A DNA stretch of 5,818 nucleotides from Spirochaetales bacterium. GTDB taxonomy: Bacteria; Spirochaetota; Spirochaetia; JAGLYY01. The notes below the pieces were generated by a model. It made no database searches. It was given only the letters and a program-made list of their open reading frames with translations, and was not told the DNA's origin. Numbering within the stretch: the stretch's first letter is position 1; each line of letters opens with the position of its first letter. Shown piece after piece: positions 1 to 4,727 of the stretch. The stretch is taken from NCBI GenBank assembly GCA_023131935.1, contig JAGLYY010000548.1, forward strand, positions 1 through 5,818, given 5' to 3'. The position numbers were made by a program, and so were the translations under genes.

Positions 1-758
1 CCCGGGAAATAACCCGTGATGACCTTACCCTCATCCCTTACGGAAGGGACGCTCCGGGAGAATTCCGTATCTCCTCAATTGAAATGATTCCCGGGAAGAT
101 ATCCTTCACCCTTTCGGGCTGGGATATGGAGTTCCGGTTGAGGGTCCCCGGGGAGCATAATGTCCTCAATGCGACGGCCGCGATTGCTCTGGCGGTAATC
201 CTTCTGCGGAAAGAGGGGTTGGATCCCGATAGGACCCTAATGGAAAAGATCAGAAAGGGACTTGCTCAATTCTCCGGGGGCAATCGGCGGAGTGAAATCA
301 TCGGAGAAACAGGCGGGGTCCTTTTTATGGATGATTACGGCCACCATCCTACGGAGATCAGCAAGACCCTTTCGGGATTAAGGGATTTTTTCCCTGACCG
401 CCGTCTGGTTGTAGATTTCATGTCCCATACCTATTCACGCACCAGAGGGCTTATGGAGGAATTCAGCAAATCCTTTAAAGCTGCCGATGAGGTCATTCTT
501 CACCATATTTACCCCTCCGCCCGGGAAGAGGATGATGGCGCGGGTCTTGACGAAGAGCTTTTTGAAAAAGTTTCCTTCCATCACCCAAAAGTATCCTACT
601 TCCATGAAATAATGGATGCTGTACCTTATCTTGAGGAAAATCTTAAAAATGGTGATCTTTTTATCACCATGGGCGCTGGAGATAACTGGACTCTGGGGAA
701 AAAGCTCTACGAATCTTTCAAGGAAAGATTTAAAGATAAAAACAGGAAAATGGAATAG
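1..758 (+). CDS. murC: UDP-N-acetylmuramate--L-alanine ligase (MurC), 5'-truncated by the window
   Basis: Cytoplasmic Mur ligase that joins L-alanine to UDP-MurNAc with ATP, the first step of the peptidoglycan stem peptide. The reading frame is open from base 3, with no start inside the window, so about 251 residues remain of a protein usually about 460-480 long: the end of the central ATPase domain and the whole C-terminal domain. Visible signatures are GEHNVLNATAA (around 150-182), the Mur-ligase motif that ends the central domain, and DDYGHHPTEI at 330-359, the MurC C-terminal motif. GAGDNWTLGKKL near the end replaces the more usual GAGD-I-W form. The DDYGHHP wording favours MurC over Mpl. 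The ATG at 84 is internal: the 27 codons before it (including a TLIPYG segment) continue the MurC alignment. It is the first gene of the housekeeping run. Confidence 0.95.
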   Translation, partial: REITRDDLTLIPYGRDAPGEFRISSIEMIPGKISFTLSGWDMEFRLRVPGEHNVLNATAAIALAVILLRKEGLDPDRTLMEKIRKGLAQFSGGNRRSEIIGETGGVLFMDDYGHHPTEISKTLSGLRDFFPDRRLVVDFMSHTYSRTRGLMEEFSKSFKAADEVILHHIYPSAREEDDGAGLDEELFEKVSFHHPKVSYFHEIMDAVPYLEENLKNGDLFITMGAGDNWTLGKKLYESFKERFKDKNRKME

Positions 759-763
759 AGATA

Positions 764-781
764 CTGAAGAAAATTCTTCAG
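764..781 (+). other. Perfect inverted repeat / hairpin between murC and yicC
   Basis: The two arms CTGAAGAA and TTCTTCAG are exact complements around AA. As RNA this gives a 7-bp stem with a 4-nt AAAU loop. It starts 6 nt after the murC stop and ends about 13 nt before the yicC Shine-Dalgarno. No U-run follows directly (AATTGCTTTATT), so it is not a convincing intrinsic terminator. An mRNA stability or processing element is more likely. No promoter was recognised in this short gap. Confidence 0.45.
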
Positions 782-809
782 AATTGCTTTATTAGGAGAG
801 TACCGGTTC

Positions 810-1676
810 GTGAAAAGTATGACAGGATACGGCTACCGAGAGGTCAGTGACAGCACGGTTTCATTCAGCGTTGAGATAAAATCCTATAATAACCGCTATC
901 TGGATATCATTGTGAACCTCCCCCCCTTCCTTTCCCCTTTAGAGCCGAGAATCCGGGAACTCCTCGGAAAGAGGGTCAACCGGGGGCGGGTGGAGACAAC
1001 TGTCAGGCTCAGAGAGCTGACTGAGGATACGCGGATTTACCTTGACAGGAACGCGGTACAGGGGTATATCCATGTACTCCATGAACTCATTGGAGAAGCG
1101 GGATTAAAGGATGATATTCGCCTGTCGCATCTTCTCCGGCTTGATGGTGTTTTACGAACTGAAAAGAGCAGAAATATTGATGAACTCTGGGAAAAGATCC
1201 TACCTCAATTCGAAGAGGCCTATAAGGATTTTGAGGAAGCCCGCAATTCCGAGGGAACTTTCACCAAACAGGATATCCTTGAAAAAATCGCCATTGTTGA
1301 AGATGTTGTTCGGCAAATCAAAACCCATGGCGCGGCCCTGGAAGAAAGAATCACCGAAGGGATCAGAGAACGGTTTCACCAGGTCCTTGGGAATAAAATT
1401 GATGAAGATCGGGTCCTGGCGGAAACAGCTGTTCTCCTGGTGAAATACAGCATTAACGAAGAATTGTCCCGTCTTTCCGGGCATCTGTCAGTTTTCAGGG
1501 AGATTGCCGAAAAACCGGGGCTTGTGGGAAAAAAACTCGATTTTCTCTGTCAGGAGTTGAACAGGGAGATTAACACGATAGGTTCTAAAAGTATGATAAT
1601 GGAGATAAATCAGAGGGTTGTTGACGCGAAGGACGCCCTCGAGAATATACGAGAGCAGTTGCGTAATGTCGAATGA
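810..1676 (+). CDS. yicC: YicC/YloC-family endoribonuclease
   Basis: Predicted cytoplasmic protein of 288 residues, the usual length of the family. YicC of E. coli and YloC of Bacillus are reported endoribonucleases acting in RNA turnover; that role is transferred here by homology. The N-terminus KSMTGYGYRE matches the family's opening SMTGxG. The C-terminal DUF1732 signature ELNREINTIGSKS lies at about residues 249-261, followed by a helical end. The start is the GTG at 810. It keeps the conserved SMTGYG and has an AGGAG at 794-798, 11 nt upstream. The ATG at 819 would cut into the conserved N-terminus. The 3' end overlaps the next gene by 11 nt, so the two are probably translationally coupled. 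Confidence 0.95.
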   Translation: MKSMTGYGYREVSDSTVSFSVEIKSYNNRYLDIIVNLPPFLSPLEPRIRELLGKRVNRGRVETTVRLRELTEDTRIYLDRNAVQGYIHVLHELIGEAGLKDDIRLSHLLRLDGVLRTEKSRNIDELWEKILPQFEEAYKDFEEARNSEGTFTKQDILEKIAIVEDVVRQIKTHGAALEERITEGIRERFHQVLGNKIDEDRVLAETAVLLVKYSINEELSRLSGHLSVFREIAEKPGLVGKKLDFLCQELNREINTIGSKSMIMEINQRVVDAKDALENIREQLRNVE

Positions 1677-2193
1677 TCTGAAGATTGCCATTTCAGGGAA
1701 AAGCGGATGTGGCAATACTACTGTCAGTAAAATTGTTGCCGAGAAGCTTAATCTTCGGTTGATTAACTACACCTTTCACACAATGGCGGAAGAGCAGGGT
1801 ATTTCATTCAGAGAACTCTGCGAGCGGGCTGAAAAAGATTCGAGTTACGATAAACATCTCGACAGGAAACAGATAGAAATGGCTTCTGAAGGGAATTGTG
1901 TATTGGGTTCAAGACTGGCGATATGGCTCTTTAAAGATGCTGACATTAAGATTTTTCTTACCGCTCCGGCTGAAGTTCGTGCCCGGAGGATCGCCGAGAG
2001 GGAGGGAGAGGATCTTGAAAGGGTAATGAGGGAAACCGCGGAACGTGACGAACGGGACCGCCAGCGATACCTTCGACTCTACAATCTCGACAATAACAAG
2101 TATGATTTTGCCGATCTTATCATCGAAACCGAAAAGTATGATCAGTGGGAAGAGGCAGACCTGATTATAAAAGCTGTACGGGGAAGGCTGTAG
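1666..2193 (+). CDS. Archaeal-type cytidylate kinase family protein with atypical P-loop
   Basis: Protein of 175 residues resembling the archaeal-type CMP/dCMP kinases (ATP + CMP to ADP + CDP), which are shorter than E. coli-type Cmk. Features in order: beta strand and P-loop ISGKSGCGNTT (residues 9-19); FHTMAEEQGIS, resembling the family's FREMAKERG region; YDKHLDRKQ, the DxxxDRxQ helix; LGSRLAIW in place of the usual EGRLAGW; an Arg-rich lid, APAEVRARRIAEREG; then RDRQRYLRLYNLD and a DFADLIIET core strand. The invariant Walker A lysine is Asn17 here (codon 1714-1716), while Lys12 sits at the second P-loop position. Start ATG 1666 overlaps the yicC end. An in-frame start at 1618 would add 16 residues with no family match. 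Activity is uncertain, so no symbol is given; cmk would be the usual name. Confidence 0.85.
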   Translation: MSNDLKIAISGKSGCGNTTVSKIVAEKLNLRLINYTFHTMAEEQGISFRELCERAEKDSSYDKHLDRKQIEMASEGNCVLGSRLAIWLFKDADIKIFLTAPAEVRARRIAEREGEDLERVMRETAERDERDRQRYLRLYNLDNNKYDFADLIIETEKYDQWEEADLIIKAVRGRL

Positions 2194-2212
2194 GGGGATA
2201 ACCTGAATCATA

Positions 2213-2241
2213 TTTACATTGTTTGTACAATTCACTATGAT
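2213..2241 (+). promoter_or_regulatory. Putative sigma70-type promoter for rpoZ-miaA
   Basis: A -35 box TTTACA (2213-2218) and a -10 box TATGAT (2236-2241) are separated by exactly 17 nt. Each matches the consensus at five of six positions. Transcription would start near 2248, giving a leader of about 29 nt before the rpoZ ATG. The spacer contains the imperfect palindrome ATTGTTTGTACAAT (2218-2231), which could be an operator. This rests on sequence pattern only. Confidence 0.55.
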
Positions 2242-2276
2242 AGCCCAAAGGCAACAGAAGGACAGGAGATAAATAG

Positions 2277-2468
2277 ATGATTCTGCCGCTGGACGATTTA
2301 ATCAGCAACGAAGATAACGTATATGCATTAACCTGCGCGGTAATCCGCAGGGCCCTTCAAATCACCATCACCGGTGATGAAGAAGTTGAAGAAAATCGGG
2401 GAAAAATTGTTTCCACCGCAATCAAACAGGTCCTTTCAAAGAAGGTTGAATACCGTATCGAAGAATAA
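2277..2468 (+). CDS. rpoZ: DNA-directed RNA polymerase omega subunit
   Basis: Short protein of 63 residues; omega is usually about 70-90. It binds the beta' subunit and helps core RNA polymerase assembly. The pattern fits omega: PLDDLISNEDNVYALTCAVI corresponds to the N-terminal helices with the conserved Y/F-x-L-x-x-x-A-x-R-A core (here YALTCAVIRRALQI), followed by an acidic turn EEVEENRGK and the K/P-x-x-x-x-A-I-x-E/Q helix (IVSTAIKQVL). The typical N-terminal extension is short. The ATG at 2277 has AGGAG at 2264-2268, 8 nt upstream. A promoter candidate precedes it, and its 3' end overlaps miaA. The call rests on family pattern and context, since omega is small and divergent. Confidence 0.82.
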   Translation: MILPLDDLISNEDNVYALTCAVIRRALQITITGDEEVEENRGKIVSTAIKQVLSKKVEYRIEE

Positions 2469-3429
2469 GCTACCTGTAATACTCATCTTCGGACCCACCG
2501 CTGTCGGAAAAACAGACCTGTTATTCCGGCTCTTCCGGGGGAAAACGGAGATTATCAACGCTGACTCAATGCAGGTCTACAAAGGGATGGATGTTGGTAC
2601 CGCGAAACCGTCCCCCGGCCTCCTTAAGGCACTTCCTCACCACCTGATCAATATAGTATCCCCCTCAGAGCAGTTTGATGTGGGTAACTTTGTGAATCAT
2701 GCAAATAAACTGGTTCCCGAGATCCTGGGGAGGGGGAAGGTCCCGGTAATTTCGGGGGGAACAGCCTTCTATTTCAAACATTTTCTCTACGGCCTGCCGA
2801 AGGTCCCTAAATCGGATCCTGCGATAAGGGAAAAATGGGGAGAACTCTGTAAACAGGAGGGAATTTCCTCTCTTTACCGGAAACTGAAGAGGGTTGATCC
2901 CTCTTCAGCAGAAAGGATAAAGCCGGAGGATGAGTACCGGGTACAGCGGGCACTGGAAGTCTGGGACCAGACGGGTACTCCTCTCTCCTCTTTCCCCATC
3001 CCTGATACTCTCCGGGATGATATCGACCCACTGATAATTGGTTTGGACCGGGAGAGGGGGGAACTTTATAAGCGGATCGATTTAAGGGTGGAAATAATGT
3101 TCCGTCAGGGTCTCCTTTCAGAGTTCCGGGACCTGTTGAAACAGGGGTATGACGAAGATTCTCCGGGGCTTCAGGCAATTGGGTACCGGGAGATTTTCCT
3201 CTTTCAGAGAAATGGTTGTCTCAGGCTCAAGGATATAAAGGAACTCATTGCACGGAATACCCGCCGGTACGCGAAACGGCAGATCACCTTTTTCCGGAAA
3301 ATCCCGGAGGTCCGGTGGTTCCACCCCGATGATGAAAAATTACCAATGATGTTTGAGGAATTTATTAACAAATACAGAGAGAATCAGCCGCCCGCTTCCT
3401 TGGTAGCTCAAGGAGGCAAAAAGCAATAA
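2446..3429 (+). CDS. miaA: tRNA dimethylallyltransferase (tRNA A37 isopentenyltransferase)
   Basis: Cytoplasmic enzyme that transfers dimethylallyl from DMAPP to N6 of A37 in tRNAs reading UNN codons, making i6A, the substrate for MiaB. From the chosen start it is 327 residues, near the usual 300-320. Motifs: P-loop GPTAVGKT (16-23), NADSMQVYKGMDVGTAKP (38-55) with the catalytic-site Asp, HHLINIVSP (65-73), ISGGTAFYFK (102-111, GGTAFY in place of the common GGTGLY), YRVQRALEVW (164-173), LQAIGYREI, and RNTRRYAKRQITFFRK near the C-terminus. The start is uncertain. TTG 2446 leaves 15 residues before the P-loop, like E. coli MiaA, and overlaps rpoZ by 23 nt, but lacks a well-spaced Shine-Dalgarno. 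GTG 2374 and ATG 2377 would give a 95-nt or 92-nt overlap and a non-conserved extension. The tail after about residue 310 (ENQPPASLVAQGG) is not conserved-looking. Confidence 0.96.
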   Translation: MNTVSKNKLPVILIFGPTAVGKTDLLFRLFRGKTEIINADSMQVYKGMDVGTAKPSPGLLKALPHHLINIVSPSEQFDVGNFVNHANKLVPEILGRGKVPVISGGTAFYFKHFLYGLPKVPKSDPAIREKWGELCKQEGISSLYRKLKRVDPSSAERIKPEDEYRVQRALEVWDQTGTPLSSFPIPDTLRDDIDPLIIGLDRERGELYKRIDLRVEIMFRQGLLSEFRDLLKQGYDEDSPGLQAIGYREIFLFQRNGCLRLKDIKELIARNTRRYAKRQITFFRKIPEVRWFHPDDEKLPMMFEEFINKYRENQPPASLVAQGGKKQ

Positions 3430-3560
3430 TCCTTCCACATTGAATGTGCTTCTTTCAGGGAACCATTTTTGTTATTCGATATTGAAAACCGGAATTTTCC
3501 TGTTTTACGGCTTTTATGGTGAAGAGCTTTAATTCCGTCGCGATAAGTTCTTGCAGTCAT
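3408..3560 (-). CDS. Hypothetical 50-residue basic protein, antisense to the miaA end
   Basis: The minus strand carries ATG at 3560 with a textbook GGAGG (complement of 3568-3572) 7 nt upstream. The frame runs 50 codons to a TGA at 3410-3408. The product begins MTARTYRDGIKALHHKSRKT and continues with GKFRFSISNNKNGSLKEA, so it is rich in Lys, Arg and His, has no membrane segment or signal peptide, and ends SMWKDYCFLPP. I do not recognise it. The last 22 nt overlap the miaA 3' end on the opposite strand, suggesting either convergent transcription or a gene fragment cut at the miaA junction. Its direction is opposite to every other gene here, and two alternative stem-loops lie upstream in its own direction. 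The strong ribosome site is the main support; the ORF could still be chance. Confidence 0.35.
   Translation of the reverse strand: MTARTYRDGIKALHHKSRKTGKFRFSISNNKNGSLKEAHSMWKDYCFLPP
3436..3448 (+). terminator. Weak terminator candidate after miaA
   Basis: CACAT-TGA-ATGTG forms a 5-bp hairpin 7 nt after the miaA stop and is followed by the pyrimidine stretch CTTCTTTC. The stem is short and A/T-rich and the T-run is interrupted, so termination here is only possible. It also lies inside the minus-strand small ORF. Confidence 0.2.
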
Positions 3561-3599
3561 GTTTATTCCTCCAATGAGGCTGAATTAAGACACGATTGA

Positions 3600-3649
3600 C
3601 CAGCTCACTCCAGTCTAACCCTAATAATAATCCCACTGGAGCAAGCTGA
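3600..3649 (-). promoter_or_regulatory. 15-bp stem-loop in the minus-strand leader (G-U consistent)
   Basis: Read on the minus strand, UCAGCUUGCUCCAGU (3649-3635) pairs with ACUGGAGUGAGCUGG (3614-3600) across 15 positions, around a 20-nt loop (3634-3615). On the + strand three of these positions are mismatches (C-A, A-C and A-C); on the minus strand they become G-U pairs. This asymmetry favours a functional minus-strand RNA. The stem ends about 28 nt before the GGAGG of the minus-strand small ORF. Riboswitch, attenuator, small-RNA or mobile-element end are all possible; none is shown. Confidence 0.4.
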
Positions 3650-3664
3650 AGGCTCATTCAGCTT
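3643..3664. repeat. Perfect 8-bp inverted repeat, alternative to the longer stem-loop
   Basis: AAGCTGAA (3643-3650) and TTCAGCTT (3657-3664) are exact inverted copies around a 6-nt loop GGCTCA. Bases 3643-3649 are also the outer arm of the 15-bp stem at 3600-3649, so the two foldings exclude each other. No T-run follows directly on either strand, so it is not a standard terminator. Confidence 0.45.
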
Positions 3665-3824
3665 ATTCGTCCGGATGAAATGGAGAAAAAATGGAACGGA
3701 TTTATCGGAGAAGGTGAATAATGGGGATGAAAGTATCGGCGATTATGGCTGGATTCGCCAAGCTATGGGGAAAGGATCGAGAATCTAAGATTTTCCCCAA
3801 GAAATTTTAATTTTTTTCTTGCAT

Positions 3825-3855
3825 TTGGAGGTTATTCATGCCAGCGTGGTATACT
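3825..3855 (+). promoter_or_regulatory. Extended -10 promoter candidate for the lipoprotein-Rhs genes
   Basis: TGGTATACT (3847-3855) is an extended -10 element, TGn followed by TATACT. A poor -35 match TTGGAG (3825-3830) lies 19 nt upstream, which is long, but extended -10 promoters tolerate this. Upstream is an A/T tract with AAATTTTAATTTTTTT (3802-3817) that resembles an UP element and lies in a CAAGAAA/TTTCTTG inverted repeat (3798-3821). Transcription near 3862 would give a leader of about 110 nt before the ATG at 3973. Confidence 0.45.
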
Positions 3856-3922
3856 TGTAGCAGAAAATATCGTTCATTTCTATAAGTATTCAGAGATTAT
3901 TGTGACAGCAGTAGTGTGAACA

Positions 3923-3948
3923 GCTTGGATTTTGCAACAAACCCAAGC
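3923..3948 (+). promoter_or_regulatory. Stem-loop in the presumed 5' leader of the lipoprotein gene
   Basis: GCTTGG (3923-3928) pairs with CCAAGC (3943-3948). After one A-C mismatch, TTT pairs with AAA, closing a 6-nt loop TGCAAC. It lies between the promoter candidate and the ribosome site AGGCGG (3963-3968), about 15 nt before the latter. Its presence fits the idea that this is untranslated leader rather than the coding extension allowed by the GTG at 3916. Confidence 0.3.
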
Positions 3949-3972
3949 AAAATGACTGAAACAGGCGGTAGA

Positions 3973-4698
3973 ATGATTACAAAATATTGCTTCCTTCCAA
4001 TCCTTACGGTATTTCTGTTATTAGCAGCATGTACCCCTCAGGATATCAGGAAAGCGGATTTTCAGGTTGAGGCCGGGGCTGAATTACCCGCGAGTCCGCA
4101 TCAGCTTTCGATTATTACTCCAATAGTCATTCTGAAAAACAATGGCAGCGGGACCTATTCCGAAGGCGTTCTGTCGGTTTTGCTTTCGGATGGAGTGTCG
4201 GAATCTGAATTAGCCTCGGTATCGCTGGAAGATTTGGAAGCTGCACCGGGGGAATCCGTTTCTTTTCCAATCAAGTTTATTATTCCGAAGAATGCCCTCG
4301 GAGAAAGAGATTTGCATTTTCAGGTAACCGAAGAAAGTACAATAACCGGTCCCGTAATAAAACCCGTTGATATCCAGCCGTGCCTAACGGAAACAGAACC
4401 GAACAACAGCCGTTATGCAAACGCTAACATTTTACTTCAGAACAACGGCTATCAAGGAGATATCAGTACAGAGTTCGATGTAGATTGGTATAAACTGACC
4501 CTGGCTCCTGGAAAGAGTGTGGGTTTCCTGATTGATGGAGAAACATCATGGATAAGCATTGAATTATATCTTAATTTGGAAGGTGACCCCTTTCAGAACT
4601 ATGTTGACGATGATTTCTCTTACAAACTGATTATTGAAAACACGGAAAGTTACTCAACTGATATGTATATTAGAATCAACACAGATAACTACCAGTAG
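3973..4698 (+). CDS. Lipoprotein with Ig/CARDB-like region and PPC-like domain
   Basis: Predicted exported, lipid-anchored protein of 241 residues. A short basic start (MITK) and hydrophobic stretch lead to the lipobox LAAC, with Cys20 as the lipidation site (TGT at 4030). Residues about 27-135 look like one beta-sandwich of Ig/CARDB type: ITPIVILKNNGSGTYSEGVL, then LEAAPGESVSFPIKF and LGERDLHFQV. Residues about 142-240 resemble a PPC (bacterial pre-peptidase C-terminal) domain: EPNN (142-145), DVDWYKLTLAPGKSV (from 169) and a final strand DMYIRINTDNY. PPC domains usually accompany secreted enzymes; no catalytic domain is present here, so binding or display is more likely. ATG 3973 is preferred over GTG 3916 and ATG 3952 because it has AGGCGG at 3963-3968 and gives a normal signal peptide. 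The next gene follows 29 nt later, probably in one transcript. Domain calls are by pattern and moderately sure. Confidence 0.8.
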   Translation: MITKYCFLPILTVFLLLAACTPQDIRKADFQVEAGAELPASPHQLSIITPIVILKNNGSGTYSEGVLSVLLSDGVSESELASVSLEDLEAAPGESVSFPIKFIIPKNALGERDLHFQVTEESTITGPVIKPVDIQPCLTETEPNNSRYANANILLQNNGYQGDISTEFDVDWYKLTLAPGKSVGFLIDGETSWISIELYLNLEGDPFQNYVDDDFSYKLIIENTESYSTDMYIRINTDNYQ

Positions 4699-4727
4699 TA
4701 CTGGATAGTAACAGAGGGGATATAGAA

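Larger units (their letters stand above)
3430..3972. other. Long region without a convincing + strand gene
   Basis: This stretch separates the housekeeping run from the surface-protein genes. On the minus strand it holds the 50-codon ORF and the two alternative stem-loops. On the + strand there are only tiny ORFs: 37 codons at 3675-3788 with no ribosome site; 13 codons at 3680-3721 joined through TAATG to 29 codons at 3721-3810 with a GGAGAAGG upstream; and 15 codons at 3838-3885 preceded by GGAGG. None is recognisable. An A/T tract (3799-3820), an extended -10 promoter candidate and a 5'-UTR hairpin occupy the last part. No tRNA, CRISPR, integrase or transposase was seen. Confidence 0.6.

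Noticed and set aside
1618..1665. Longer start for the kinase gene, 16 residues earlier
   Set aside because: The extra residues lie within yicC, match nothing in the family and push the P-loop strand away from the N-terminus.
2807..3324. Minus-strand ORFs of 123 and 68 codons inside miaA
   Set aside because: The + strand frame has every MiaA motif; the reverse products are Pro/Gly-rich and show no family pattern.
3613..3619. GTCTAAC fits the RYYYAAC core of an integron attC site, and some spirochaetes carry chromosomal integrons
   Set aside because: No matching GTTRRRY core lies at a suitable distance in either orientation, and there is no integrase gene or cassette array.
3675..3788. 37-codon + strand ORF beginning MKWRKNGTDLSEK
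   Set aside because: No ribosome-binding site, no recognisable motif, and it overlaps other tiny ORFs in a different frame.
3916..3972. Longer lipoprotein start at GTG 3916 (19 extra residues)
   Set aside because: No ribosome site, the extra residues precede the signal peptide unnaturally, and the stretch contains a leader hairpin; ATG 3973 is better supported.
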